Assembly: GCF_900188425.1 (NCBI RefSeq) | Contig: NZ_FZON01000014.1 | Location: forward strand, 34,260-98,259 | Source: Antarctobacter heliothermus | GTDB lineage: Bacteria; Pseudomonadota; Alphaproteobacteria; Rhodobacterales; Rhodobacteraceae | Direction: 5' to 3' | DNA length: 64,000 bases | Shown: piece by piece, positions 52,044 to 60,932 of the stretch | Layout of the letters: every line of letters begins with the position of its first letter | Position numbering within the stretch: position 1 is the first letter of the stretch | The notes under the pieces: model-generated | What the model was told of the DNA's origin: nothing | What the model saw: only the letters and a program-made list of their open reading frames with translations | The model's database searches: none | Translations under genes and position numbers: made by a program

Positions 52044-53302
52044 GAATTGATCAATATCGCCCTGAAATCATTTACGTTTGTACCGGTTGGACCGGGCGCG
52101 TAAATGTCCCCCAAGGCCTCAAAGGCGCTATAGGGGTCTTGTCGTTGCACAAACCCCCTCGGATCATGCCCAAGACCGCGCAGCCGGTCAAAACTGCTGC
52201 CGTCGACAAAGGCACCTGCGTTGTCTTCGGTGCCGTCGATCCCATCGGTGTCGGCGGCCAGAGCGGTGAGGCCGCATACGCCCTCGACCCCTTCGGCCAA
52301 TCCCATCAGAAAAGCCGTGTTGCGCCCGCCACGCCCGGGGGACGCGCCCAGAGTGACCGTCGTCTCGCCTCCTGACAGGATCACCACAGGGGCGGTGAAA
52401 GGACGCCCGCGCAGCGCAACCTCGCGTGCCAGAGCCGCGTGGACACGGCCCACGTCATAGGCCTCGCCCTCGATGGCGTCTGACAGGATCGCCGCGCTGA
52501 TCCCCTGCGCTTCGGCCCGTGCCGCCGCCGCCTCCAGCGACAGACGAGCCGAAGCGATGACCCGGACCTCATTGCGGGAAAATACCCGATCCGTGGGGCT
52601 GGGGGCGGCGCAACCTTCACTTGAAAGATGCGCCATAATCCTTTCAGGTAGCTTGATATTTCGCGCCTCAATCATCGCAAGGGCATCGCTGCGTGTCACC
52701 CGGTCAGGCACCGTCGGACCAGAGGCCACCTGCGCCGGATCGTCCCCCGGCACATCCGACACAACCAGCGAAACCACCCGCGCCGGGTGGGCGGCCGCCG
52801 CCAGACGTCCGCCCTTGATCGTGCTCACATGTTTGCGAATGGCGTTCATCACGCCGATAGGCGCGCCAGAAGCCAACAGCGCGCGGTTGAGCGCCTGTTC
52901 GTCTTCCAGCGTCAGGCCCTGCGGAGGCGCGGGCAACAACGCCGACCCGCCGCCGCACACCAGCGCGACGACCAGATCATCCGCCGTCAGACCACTGACC
53001 GCCCGCATCACCGCTGAAGCAGCATCCACACCGGCCTCATCCGGCACCGGATGCGCCGCCTCCAGCACCGGCAGGTGCCGACAGGGCGCGCTGTAGCCAT
53101 AGCGCGTCACGACCACGCCCTCGACCGGCGCGTCCCAGAGCGTTTCAAATGCCGCCGCCAAGTGCGCTGCCCCTTTGCCCAGAGCCACGACAATGGTCCG
53201 CCCCTTGGGTTTGTCGGGCAGAATGCCCTCAAGCGCCTTCAACGGATCAGCTGCGGCGACGGCCACTTCGAACAAGTCGGTCAGAAATCTGCGCGGTTCC
53301 AT
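52034..53302 (-). CDS. glycerate 2-kinase (MOFRL/TtuD family)
   Basis: 422 residues from the ATG at 53302, which follows AAGGGAA. The family (formerly called hydroxypyruvate reductase TtuD) phosphorylates glycerate to 2-phosphoglycerate. Seen: TIVVALGKGAAHLA, ALVCGGGSALLPAPPQGLTL, NAIRKHVSTIKGGRLA, VVSDVPGDDPAQVASGPTVPD and, in the MOFRL domain, VVILSGGETTVTLG and LAADTDGIDGTEDNAGAFVD. It lies 56 bases after the carnitine-dehydrogenase-like gene on the same strand and may share its transcript. Confidence 0.9.
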   Translation of the reverse strand: MEPRRFLTDLFEVAVAAADPLKALEGILPDKPKGRTIVVALGKGAAHLAAAFETLWDAPVEGVVVTRYGYSAPCRHLPVLEAAHPVPDEAGVDAASAVMRAVSGLTADDLVVALVCGGGSALLPAPPQGLTLEDEQALNRALLASGAPIGVMNAIRKHVSTIKGGRLAAAAHPARVVSLVVSDVPGDDPAQVASGPTVPDRVTRSDALAMIEARNIKLPERIMAHLSSEGCAAPSPTDRVFSRNEVRVIASARLSLEAAAARAEAQGISAAILSDAIEGEAYDVGRVHAALAREVALRGRPFTAPVVILSGGETTVTLGASPGRGGRNTAFLMGLAEGVEGVCGLTALAADTDGIDGTEDNAGAFVDGSSFDRLRGLGHDPRGFVQRQDPYSAFEALGDIYAPGPTGTNVNDFRAILINSQP

Positions 53303-53358
53303 GAGTTCCCTTGCCACGTTTTTGCCTATCAGATCTGGGCACGTCAGCGCCTTTCGCC

Positions 53359-54768
53359 TCACGCGTCCGCATGCGCCTTTGCAAGCCGCTCGACCCGGGC
53401 ACGGACGGTGTCCAACGGCGGGCAACTGCGGCGTGTTTCCAACGAGACGTGTAACAGGAACTGATCGCAAGTGGCCAGCATTTCACCATCCTGAGCGCGC
53501 TTCATCTCATGCCAGAGGCGCAGTTTCTTGCCCTCGCCCTGTACCACCTTCGTTTCGACAATAATCGCTTCACCTGCAAGGGTTTCCGAGATGTACTTCA
53601 CGTTGGTTTCAGCGGTAAAATAACTGTTGCCTGCATCAATATAGGCGCGATCCGCACCCACAAATGTCATCAACTCCTCACTGGCGTCGGAAAACACCTG
53701 TCCGTAGCGGCCTTCGTTCATGTGGCCGTTCACGTCGGTCCAGTCCACCGGCACGATACGGCGCACCGTGACCATCGGGACAGTCTCTTCCAGCGGGACG
53801 CGCATTGCGTCGTCGTGATCGCGGATCAGCTTGCCGGCGCCCGCCTCTTGTCCCTTGAGCGCACGCAAAATCGCCACAAGGTTGTCATCGCGCAACCGTT
53901 CCAGCGAGCGGATCGACAAGTGGCCGGATTGTGCGTCGGACTGCCCTGCGATCAGGTCCACCAGTTCGTCGGTGAATTCAGGCACATCCATCAGCTTGGT
54001 CCAAGGCCATTCCAGCGCCGGGCCGAACTGCGCCATGAAATGCCGCATCCCCGCCTCGCCGCCCGCCACGCGGTAGGTCTCGAACAGGCCCATCTGCGCC
54101 CAGCGAAGACCAAAGCCATAGCGGATCGCATTATCGATTTCCTCAGTCGTGGCGATGCCGTCCTTGACCAGCCACAGCGCCTCCCGCCAGACCGCCTCCA
54201 GGAACCGGTCGGCAATATGGGCGTCGATCTCGGCCCGGACATGCAGGGGGTACATCCCGATCTCTGTCAGGATGTCGCGCGCAGCGGCGACGATGTCCGG
54301 CGCGCCCTGCGGCCCCGGCACCAGTTCAACAAGCGGCAGCAAATAGACCGGGTTGAACGGATGCGCGACTACGATCTGACCGGGCCGCGCGGCCCCCTCT
54401 TGCAGCTCCGAGGGTTTGAACCCGCTGGTGGAAGAGGCCAAAACCGCGCTGTCAGAGGCGGTTTTCTGGATCTCTGCGTAGACCTTGTGTTTCAGGTCCA
54501 GCCGCTCTGGCACGCTTTCCTGAATGTACTCCGCACCTGCAACCGCCTCAGCCATGGTGGCGTGAAAGCTGATCGGCCCCAGCGGCGGCATCGGCGTCTC
54601 ATAGAGCATCGGCAATGCCCGCGCGGCGCCTGCCATGACCTCACCAATCTTGCGCTCTGCCTCTGGGTCCGGGTCAAACACCCGCACCTCCCAGCCCATG
54701 AGCGCAAAGCGTGCCACCCAGCCGCCGCCGATGACGCCGCCACCAATGATCGCTGCCCGTCTTGCCAC
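53359..54768 (-). CDS. L-carnitine 3-dehydrogenase-like protein fused to a thioesterase
   Basis: 469 residues from GTG 54768, behind GGGAGAGG. Residues ~1-310 are a 3-hydroxyacyl-CoA-dehydrogenase fold: NAD motif AAIIGGGVIGGGWVARFAL, ESVPERLDLKH, ASSTSGFKPSELQ, VVAHPFNPVYLLPLVELV. After ~340 comes a hotdog thioesterase domain with DWTDVNGHMNEGRYGQVFSD. The same fusion is known for carnitine dehydrogenases, which oxidise L-carnitine to 3-dehydrocarnitine; the thioesterase would act on the later betainyl-CoA. A classical cdhC/BKACE gene is not in the window. It is preceded by an SDR gene and followed by glycerate kinase. Confidence 0.9.
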   Translation of the reverse strand: MARRAAIIGGGVIGGGWVARFALMGWEVRVFDPDPEAERKIGEVMAGAARALPMLYETPMPPLGPISFHATMAEAVAGAEYIQESVPERLDLKHKVYAEIQKTASDSAVLASSTSGFKPSELQEGAARPGQIVVAHPFNPVYLLPLVELVPGPQGAPDIVAAARDILTEIGMYPLHVRAEIDAHIADRFLEAVWREALWLVKDGIATTEEIDNAIRYGFGLRWAQMGLFETYRVAGGEAGMRHFMAQFGPALEWPWTKLMDVPEFTDELVDLIAGQSDAQSGHLSIRSLERLRDDNLVAILRALKGQEAGAGKLIRDHDDAMRVPLEETVPMVTVRRIVPVDWTDVNGHMNEGRYGQVFSDASEELMTFVGADRAYIDAGNSYFTAETNVKYISETLAGEAIIVETKVVQGEGKKLRLWHEMKRAQDGEMLATCDQFLLHVSLETRRSCPPLDTVRARVERLAKAHADA

Positions 54769-54861
54769 TTGCCTCTCCCTTATCGCGATGACTGTGCGCC
54801 CAGATTGCAGGCTACGCGCCTGCACACCCGGCAGAAAGCGCGAATGACCATGCAGAACCCG

Positions 54862-55623
54862 TCACGGCACCAGTGTTTCGGTATGCCCGTCGATAGAGAT
54901 GATCTGCCCGGAAATCTTGCGCGCCGCGGATGAGGTCAGCCACAGGACGGTTTCTGTCACCTCCTCTGCCGTGAACCAACTGCGCAGGGAAACGCCCTTG
55001 ACGTATTGCGCCCGCACTGCGTCCGCTGACAGGCCCGAGGCCGCGCTTTCCATGGCCACAACCCGGTCCATCCGGTCGCCCTCGACCGCGCCGGGGCAGA
55101 TGGCGTTGACCCGCACGCCCTCTGGCCCCAGCTCCATGGCCAGTGTCTTTGTCAGCCCGACGATGGCCCATTTCGCGGCGGCATAAGGCGCACGCAGCGG
55201 ATAGCCGAACAAACCGGCGGTTGAGCTGGTCAGCACAATCGCGCCGCTTTTCTGTGCCCGCATCAGGCGCGCCGCCCAGCGACAGGTCAGAAAGGCCCCG
55301 GTCAGGTTCACGTCGATGCAGGCGCGCCAGGCATCCAGATCCAGCGTTTCGATCCGTCCCGCGGGACCACCCGTACCCGCATTGGCGCAGACAACGTCGA
55401 TTCCGCCAAATATCTGTTCTACATGCGCCAGAAAACGCGCCATGCCGACCTCGTCCGTGACATCGACAACCTGCGCGATGGCATCCGGGTTCGCCTTGGC
55501 AAACTCGGCCACCGCCTGCGCGTCGATATCGCAGACCGCCACCCGGTCACCGCGATCCAGAAAGCCTTCGGCCATGGCGCGCCCCAGACCGGCGGCCCCG
55601 GCGGTGATCAGTACACGGGTCAT
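54862..55623 (-). CDS. short-chain dehydrogenase/reductase
   Basis: 253 residues. Cofactor motif ITAGAAGLGRAMAEG, VCDID (Asp favouring NAD), CANAG, catalytic Ser in VLTSSTAG and YxxxK in PYAAAKWAIVG (Tyr, Lys) are all present. A NAD-dependent alcohol oxidoreductase; substrate unknown, but co-location with the carnitine dehydrogenase suggests a hydroxy acid or amine alcohol. GGAGG precedes the ATG at 55623, which overlaps the lipoprotein stop (ATGA). Confidence 0.92.
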   Translation of the reverse strand: MTRVLITAGAAGLGRAMAEGFLDRGDRVAVCDIDAQAVAEFAKANPDAIAQVVDVTDEVGMARFLAHVEQIFGGIDVVCANAGTGGPAGRIETLDLDAWRACIDVNLTGAFLTCRWAARLMRAQKSGAIVLTSSTAGLFGYPLRAPYAAAKWAIVGLTKTLAMELGPEGVRVNAICPGAVEGDRMDRVVAMESAASGLSADAVRAQYVKGVSLRSWFTAEEVTETVLWLTSSAARKISGQIISIDGHTETLVP

Positions 55624-56057
55624 GTCGCCTCCAGTCGGGTCAGATCATAGCCATACCATTGCAGGATTTCACGCGCGATGCGCAGACGCTCACCCGGGCG
55701 GCCTGTCCGGTCCATGATCCAGACGCGCTGCCCGTCCGGGTCGCCCATGGCGACAGTGCGGTTGTCGGCGTCAATCCAGTAGATCCAGACGGGCCTGTCC
55801 CCCAGCAGCAGCCGCCCGCGCCCCTGATCCGACAGCGCCACCGCCTGCCCCGCCAGAACCGCCTGATCCGCGCCAAAACGCAGCTGCGCCCCCGGCGCAA
55901 TCCCCGCTGCCTGCACAACACGCCAGTCCCCGGCCAGCCGTCCCAGCGCGGCATCGGTCTGCGAGGCGACAGGCGCAGTGGGGTTGCGCAAGGGCAGTTT
56001 GGTCGTGTCGGGCGCAGCTGCGCACCCCGCCAGCAGCAGAACAGCGATCAGGCGCAT
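55620..56057 (-). CDS. small lipoprotein
   Basis: 145 residues from the ATG at 56057, which overlaps the stop of the SGNH gene by one base (TGATG). The lipobox LLLAGCAAA places the lipidated cysteine at about residue 11. The mature part (LGRLAGDWRVVQAAGIAPGA, GRLLLGDRPVWIYWIDADNR, GDPDGQRVWIMDRTGRPGER) has the spacing of a small lipocalin-like barrel. Function unknown. The frame reads upstream, but only this start gives a lipoprotein signal. Confidence 0.8.
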   Translation of the reverse strand: MRLIAVLLLAGCAAAPDTTKLPLRNPTAPVASQTDAALGRLAGDWRVVQAAGIAPGAQLRFGADQAVLAGQAVALSDQGRGRLLLGDRPVWIYWIDADNRTVAMGDPDGQRVWIMDRTGRPGERLRIAREILQWYGYDLTRLEAT

Positions 56058-56683
56058 CACGCCAACCGCTCCGCCACGTACCTTGCCATTTCCGAGCCAA
56101 ACCGGTGATGATCCTCTGGCGCCCAGTGCACCCCGTCCATGTCGGACACCGTAACGTGATCCCCGGCGCGCATAAAACCGAACCCCTGTTTTTCGGCAGC
56201 CGCCGAAAGGAACCCGTCCAGCCCGCACTGGCGTGCCTCTGCCCCGGCAAAAACCTCGGCCAGACTGCCCGTCTCACGTACAGGCGCGGGTGCGACCAAC
56301 AGAATGTCGCGCACCACGCCCTCGGCGCGCGCCATCAGCGCCAGCCGTTCGACCGACCGCGCAATCTCCCACGCAGAAACGGAAAACCGCGTCTTGAGGT
56401 CATTTGTACCCAGCATCAGGATCATCAGGTCGATCGGTTTGTGGCTGTGCAGCACCGCCGGCAGCACCGTCGCCCCATTGCGCATACCGCCCTCGACCAT
56501 ATCGTCATGCACCGTAGTGCGCCCCGGAAGGCCCTCATCAATGACGCGATGGTCCGGACCCAGCGCGGCTGCCATCACATCGGGCCAGCGATCCCCCGGC
56601 GGGTGCCGCAGATCGACGCCGGGCGCAGGCAAGGGACAAGTCCCGTGGGTATTGCTGTCGCCGTAACACAGGATCACCGTCAT
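56057..56683 (-). CDS. SGNH/GDSL hydrolase (arylesterase-like)
   Basis: 208 residues with no signal peptide. The four SGNH blocks are visible: block I CYGDSNTHGT (catalytic Ser), block II (DEGLPGRTT with Gly), block III MLGTNDLKTRF (Asn) and block V DGVHWAPEDH (Asp and His). It hydrolyses esters; subfamily members include multifunctional arylesterases. GGGGAGGG precedes the ATG at 56683. It is first in a - strand operon that includes a lipoprotein, SDR, carnitine dehydrogenase and glycerate kinase genes. Confidence 0.93.
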   Translation of the reverse strand: MTVILCYGDSNTHGTCPLPAPGVDLRHPPGDRWPDVMAAALGPDHRVIDEGLPGRTTVHDDMVEGGMRNGATVLPAVLHSHKPIDLMILMLGTNDLKTRFSVSAWEIARSVERLALMARAEGVVRDILLVAPAPVRETGSLAEVFAGAEARQCGLDGFLSAAAEKQGFGFMRAGDHVTVSDMDGVHWAPEDHHRFGSEMARYVAERLA

Positions 56684-56845
56684 CTTGCCCTCCCCGTTTC
56701 ACGCCTATCCAGACGGCAACGGCGGCGCGGGTCAATCCCTCAAATGCCGTCGTTCCCCTTGTTTTTGCGCACCAAACGCTGCAACAACTATTATGTTGAT
56801 CGGGGTGTCTGCCCGGTCAGGGCCGCTGCCAGGCGAAAGGCCACC

Positions 56846-57088
56846 ATGCAAGACACTGACCAGACCCCTGCGCAATTGCGCACGTCGCGGCGCGCGCGGT
56901 TGTTCGATCTGTACCGGCAAGAGGCCATGCCGTCCGAAGATCCGCACAGACCGAACCCAACCGATGTCCCGCTGACAGAGGGAGAGGCCGCCCGCCTGCA
57001 AGGCGTGGCCATCACCTCTCTCAGCCGCGGAACCCCGTGGCGACAACGAATTTTTCGCTTGAATCGGCGCGGCTCGCACCCGGTTTGA
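56846..57088 (+). CDS. possible small hypothetical protein
   Basis: 80 residues (begins [20 protein letters not shown]). AAAGG stands five bases before the ATG at 56846, and the protein is polar and basic with no known motif. It starts 162 bases from the divergent SGNH gene. Its last 68 bases overlap the 3' end of rlmE on the other strand. The small size and overlap make the call uncertain. Confidence 0.4.
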   Translation: MQDTDQTPAQLRTSRRARLFDLYRQEAMPSEDPHRPNPTDVPLTEGEAARLQGVAITSLSRGTPWRQRIFRLNRRGSHPV

Positions 57089-57749
57089 AATTCGACACTT
57101 TTTCAAAGCGCCGTTTCAGTTCCGCCTGAAGCGTACCTTCGGCCCCGCCCTGCAAGACTTTGGCCACAAAGGTGCCGCCCTCTTCGAGGACGTCAAACGC
57201 CAGATGGGCCGCCGCCTCGCACAGCGCGATGATGCGAATGTGGTCGGTCTGCTTGTGCCCCGAAGAGGCCGCCGCCATGTCCGACATGACCACATCGGCC
57301 TTGCCGCCCAGCCATGCCTTGACCTTGTCGTCTGCACCGTCCTCCATGAAATCCAACACATGCAGTTCCGCGCCGGGGATCTGGTCCACCACCTGCAGAT
57401 CGATCCCAAGGACAAAGCCCTGCGCCTTGCCCTGCTTTTCGCCAAGCGCGTTCACGCGCGGCACAGCCACCTGACACCACCCACCCGGGGCACAGCCCAG
57501 ATCCACCACCCGGGCGCCGGGCACGAGAAAGCGGTATTTGTCATCGGTCTCAAGGATCTTGAAGGCGGCGCGCCCGCGATAGCCCTCTTCCTTGGCGCGT
57601 TTGACATAAGGATCGTTCAACTGCCGCTGCAGCCACAGGGTCGAGGACAGCTTGCGCCCGCGCGCCGTCTTAACCTTGACCTTGAGGTCGCGTTGTCCGC
57701 GCCCCGACGTGTTCTTGCCGGAGGGCGTCTTTGTGGGTTTCTTTGCCAT
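57021..57749 (-). CDS. rlmE: 23S rRNA (uridine-2'-O)-methyltransferase
   Basis: 242 residues from the ATG at 57749. RlmE (FtsJ/RrmJ) methylates the ribose of U2552 in the A-loop of 23S rRNA during late 50S assembly. A basic N-terminal extension precedes RAAFKILE (catalytic Lys region), the SAM motif [15 protein letters not shown], the catalytic Asp in [18 protein letters not shown], and the lysine in [12 protein letters not shown]. In related genomes it usually sits next to ppx; here a DUF1428 gene on the other strand lies between them. Confidence 0.95.
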   Translation of the reverse strand: MAKKPTKTPSGKNTSGRGQRDLKVKVKTARGRKLSSTLWLQRQLNDPYVKRAKEEGYRGRAAFKILETDDKYRFLVPGARVVDLGCAPGGWCQVAVPRVNALGEKQGKAQGFVLGIDLQVVDQIPGAELHVLDFMEDGADDKVKAWLGGKADVVMSDMAAASSGHKQTDHIRIIALCEAAAHLAFDVLEEGGTFVAKVLQGGAEGTLQAELKRRFEKVSNFKPGASRADSSEKFVVATGFRG

Positions 57750-57890
57750 GCCACAGGTGCCTTTTCTTGATCCTACCGCCATACGCCAAACTCGAACCCG
57801 CCGGAACCCGGATAAGGTGGCACGACATTGCCGTTGCATATTGCCCCCGCCCCGCGCACCTTTGGACACAGATTTATCCAGGAGGGACCG

Positions 57891-58238
57891 ATGCCGTATT
57901 ATGACCTGTTTCTTGCGCCCGTGAAGGACACCAGACGCGCCGAGTATGAGGCGTTTCTCGTCCCCATGCACAAGATGTTTCTCGACCTTGGCGCGATCGA
58001 GGCTGTCGATCTCTGGGCCGAAGACGTGCCCGATGGCGAGGTGACCTCGCTGCCGATGGCGGTCAAGCTGGAAGACGGTGAAAGCGTGGCCTCAGGTTAT
58101 GTCCTCTGGCCGTCGAAAGAGGCGCGCGATGCGGGCTGGGCCAAGATGATGTCGGACGACAGCCCGTTCGAGATGCCCTTTGACGGTAAACGCATGGTCT
58201 TTGGCGGCTTTACCCTTTTGAAGCATACAACCGCCTGA
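57891..58238 (+). CDS. DUF1428 family protein (YbaA-like)
   Basis: 115 residues; CAGGAGGGACCG precedes the ATG at 57891, an excellent site. It shows the family pattern: a repeated ferredoxin-like fold with [57 protein letters not shown] and [19 protein letters not shown]. The biochemical role of DUF1428 is not known. It lies on the + strand between ppx and rlmE and has its own promoter region. Confidence 0.9.
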   Translation: MPYYDLFLAPVKDTRRAEYEAFLVPMHKMFLDLGAIEAVDLWAEDVPDGEVTSLPMAVKLEDGESVASGYVLWPSKEARDAGWAKMMSDDSPFEMPFDGKRMVFGGFTLLKHTTA

Positions 58239-58250
58239 TCGCAAGCGGGG

Positions 58251-58270
58251 CGGGCCGTCAGAGCGGCCCG
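58251..58270. terminator. hairpin between DUF1428 and ppx genes
   Basis: CGGGCCG and CGGCCCG form a perfect 7-bp stem around TCAGAG. The ppx stop codon lies in the loop. There is no T run on either side, so its strength as a terminator for the two converging genes is uncertain. Confidence 0.4.
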
Positions 58271-59370
58271 TCCTCCAATACCCCGTCCGCCGACATCTGG
58301 GCGTACAGCAGCCCTTCACGCAGGCCCCGGTCCGCAACCGACAGCCGGTCCGTCGGCCACAACCGCAACAGCGCCTGCAAGATCGCAGAGCCTGACATGA
58401 TCAGGGCATGCCGGTCCGGCCCGATGCGCGGATCGCGCCGCCGCCCGGCGGGGCCCAATTCCAGATAACGGTTGACCACGGTATCGATCTGGTCCGACGA
58501 CATGCGCAGCCCGTCCACTTTGGTCCGGTCATAGCGGCGCAGACCCAGATGGGACGCGGCCACGGTTGTGACGGTGCCGGAGGTGCCGACAATCTGAAAC
58601 CCCTCGCGCGCCTGTTCGTCCTGATAAGGGGCGAACTCGGCAAGGTTTTCCTCAAAGTACCAGCTCATCAGCGCATAGCGCGCCGCATCGTCATGCACAT
58701 CGGAAAACTGATCGCGCAGGGTTGCGACCCCCAGCGGGACGCTGATCCAGTCCACAACCTTGGCCGACGGAAACGGGCTGTCAGGGGGGTGAAATCCGGC
58801 GTGCAGGCGCATGATGGCGCGCGGTCTTTCACGCGGCGCGACCTTGGACAGGTCAATCCAGACAAGTTCGGTCGACCCGCCGCCGATATCCACCACCAGC
58901 AACTGTTCCGTCTTGGTCGAGACCAGCGGCGCGCAGGAAATCACCGCCAGGCGCGCCTCTTCCTCCGGCTGGATGATCTCCAGCTTGAGGCCGGTTTCAC
59001 GGCTGACGTGGTGGATGAAATCCCGCGCGTTGCGGGCGCGACGGCACGCCTCTGTCGCCACCAGACGCATGCGTGTCACCTTGTGGCGCTCGATCTTTTG
59101 GCGACAGACATGCAGCGCCGACACGGTCCGCCCCATGGACGACCGGCTCAGGCGGCCAGATTTCTCAAGGCCATGCCCGAGTTGGACTGACTTGGAGAAG
59201 CTGTCGACCACATGAAACTGGCTGCCCTTTGGCTGGGCAATCAGCATGCGGCAACTGTTTGTTCCCAGATCCAGCGCGGCATACAGCGCGTTGGGATCGG
59301 GTCGTGACGGCGCGGGGCTCTCGACCGGTTTCGGGAAAGCGCCCGCAGCCTTGGGACGCTTGGGCGCCAT
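58258..59370 (-). CDS. ppx: exopolyphosphatase / Ppx-GppA family phosphatase
   Basis: 370 residues, the short two-domain form. The ASKHA phosphate-binding motifs are seen: ALDLGTNSCRMLIAQ (phosphate 1), EACRRARNARDF, QPEEEARLAVI (catalytic Glu region) and VVDIGGGSTELVWIDL (phosphate 2), then GTSGTVTTVAASHLGL. It breaks down polyphosphate or pppGpp. The C-terminal HD extension of longer Ppx proteins is absent. It reads toward rlmE across the oppositely oriented DUF1428 gene. Confidence 0.92.
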   Translation of the reverse strand: MAPKRPKAAGAFPKPVESPAPSRPDPNALYAALDLGTNSCRMLIAQPKGSQFHVVDSFSKSVQLGHGLEKSGRLSRSSMGRTVSALHVCRQKIERHKVTRMRLVATEACRRARNARDFIHHVSRETGLKLEIIQPEEEARLAVISCAPLVSTKTEQLLVVDIGGGSTELVWIDLSKVAPRERPRAIMRLHAGFHPPDSPFPSAKVVDWISVPLGVATLRDQFSDVHDDAARYALMSWYFEENLAEFAPYQDEQAREGFQIVGTSGTVTTVAASHLGLRRYDRTKVDGLRMSSDQIDTVVNRYLELGPAGRRRDPRIGPDRHALIMSGSAILQALLRLWPTDRLSVADRGLREGLLYAQMSADGVLEDGPL

Positions 59371-59667
59371 GGTTTTGCGCCTTTTCCGAGATTAAGTTAC
59401 CCACAACGATACGCGCCGTTCCGGCAACGCGCAAGCACCATGAATCCGGGTCTGGTGGGGGGGGATGCGGCGCCGGATGGGCCGCCGTTCAAAGGATACG
59501 TTAATCTTCCTCATATCTTTCGTGAGAACTTCTGAAGCTGTGGACGGTTGGAACCCGCCGTCCGAACGCATAAGCTGTCGCGCATGACGCGGGACACGTC
59601 GAAAACCGACCCGTCGCCGCGTCGTGCCGCGCGTAAAGAGTTGCAAAGAAACAAGGGAATCGGACCC

Positions 59668-59964
59668 ATGGCAGAGCTGACCATCGTCTACTGGCGCGAC
59701 ATTCCCGCCCAGGTCATTGTGGGCAAGGGCCGTCGCGGCGCGAAGGTCCAGTTGCCCGAACGGTTCGAGCAGGCCATCGACCGCGCCGCCATGAAGACGG
59801 GGGCCGCAGAGACCGACGCCTATCTTGCCGAGTGGCACAAGGTGGCCTCGGGCACCGTTGAGGGCGACATGCAGGAGGCCGCCAATGCCGCCGCCGCCCG
59901 GCTGGACGCCGAATTCGACCATGAGCGCATCAAGGCGCTGATCGCCAACGACGGTTGGGCCTGA
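59668..59964 (+). CDS. virulence-factor-domain protein (conserved, unknown function)
   Basis: 98 residues from ATG 59668, behind GGGAATCGGA; the frame is open upstream, but the conserved part starts at MAELTIVYWRDIPAQVIVG. The sequence (KGRRGAKVQLPERFEQAIDR, YLAEWHKVASG) matches the small family called 'virulence factor' domain, whose role is unknown; the name comes from a distant relative. In Rhodobacterales I recall it next to the same C1 genes as here, so it probably works with the methyl-folate pathway. Confidence 0.78.
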   Translation: MAELTIVYWRDIPAQVIVGKGRRGAKVQLPERFEQAIDRAAMKTGAAETDAYLAEWHKVASGTVEGDMQEAANAAAARLDAEFDHERIKALIANDGWA

Positions 59965-59999
59965 GGCCCGCCACCGCAATGACCCTGAAGGAGACGCTG

Positions 60000-60929
60000 A
60001 TGGCGCTGTTGAATTTCCGCAAACGCGACGCGGCCCCGCGCACCGGGAACCCCGATCTTGAGGCATTCATGGACGGATACTCGATCGAGGTGATGCCGCG
60101 CACCGCGTCCAAGGTCGAGGATTTCCGCGCCCTGCTGCCGACCGGCACCCGCGTCTACATCGCCCATATCGAGGGCACCCCGATCGAGGAGATGGTCAGC
60201 ACCGCCAAGCGTCTCTCCGCAGATGGCTACAAGGTCATGCCGCATTTTCCCGCCCGCATCATCAAGGATGCCGCCACGCTGGAAAACTGGATCGCCATGT
60301 ATCAGGGTGAGGCCGGTGTCGATCAGGCGCTGCTGCTGGCCGGTGGTGTGACCAACCCGCACGGCGACTTCGACAGTTCCATGCAGTTGATGGAAACCGG
60401 GTTGTTCGACAAGGCTGGCTTTGCACGCCTGCACGTCGCCGGCCATCCCGAAGGCAACCGCGACATCGACGCCGATGGCGGGGATGCGATGGTGATGCAG
60501 GCGCTGCGCTGGAAACAGGCGTTCTCTGACCGGACCGACGCGCAAATGGCGCTGGCCACCCAGTTCGCCTTTGACGCCGGTCCGATCATCAAATGGGCGA
60601 ATCGCCTGACAGCCGAGGGCATCCACCTGCCCATCCACATCGGCATCGCCGGTCCCGCCAAGCTGCAAACGCTGATCAAGTTCGCCATCGCCTGCGGTGT
60701 GGGCCCGTCGCTGAAGGTTCTGCAAAAGCGCGCCATGGACGTGACGAAACTGCTGCTGCCCTATGAGCCGACCGAGGTGCTGGAACAGCTTGCGGCACAC
60801 AAAGCCGCCAACCCGGATTTCAACATCGAGCAGGTGCATTTCTTCCCGTTGGGCGGGATCAAGTCCAACGCGGAATGGGCCATCGCCAACGGTGGCAACG
60901 CGGCCCGCCCCGCAGCGGCGCACGGCTGA
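60000..60929 (+). CDS. methylenetetrahydrofolate reductase family protein
   Basis: 309 residues from ATG 60000, where AAGGAG is seven bases upstream; ATGs at 59955 and 59979 are less likely. A TIM-barrel protein of the MetF family: SIEVMPRTASKVEDF, YIAHIEGTPIEEMVSTAKRL, ALLLAGGVTNPHGDFDSSMQ, RLHVAGHPEGNRDID, ATQFAFDAGPIIKWANRL, LPIHIGIAGPAKLQTLIKFA. It should interconvert methylene- and methyl-tetrahydrofolate. With the corrinoid methyltransferase two genes downstream, the likely direction is oxidation of methyl-THF formed by demethylation, distinct from the biosynthetic MetF role (inference). Confidence 0.88.
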   Translation: MALLNFRKRDAAPRTGNPDLEAFMDGYSIEVMPRTASKVEDFRALLPTGTRVYIAHIEGTPIEEMVSTAKRLSADGYKVMPHFPARIIKDAATLENWIAMYQGEAGVDQALLLAGGVTNPHGDFDSSMQLMETGLFDKAGFARLHVAGHPEGNRDIDADGGDAMVMQALRWKQAFSDRTDAQMALATQFAFDAGPIIKWANRLTAEGIHLPIHIGIAGPAKLQTLIKFAIACGVGPSLKVLQKRAMDVTKLLLPYEPTEVLEQLAAHKAANPDFNIEQVHFFPLGGIKSNAEWAIANGGNAARPAAAHG

Positions 60930-60932
60930 CGC

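Noticed and set aside
59457..59464. Run of eight G before the virulence-factor gene
   Set aside because: A homopolymer could mark phase variation, but it lies far from the start codon and outside any coding frame, so there is no support for a switch.
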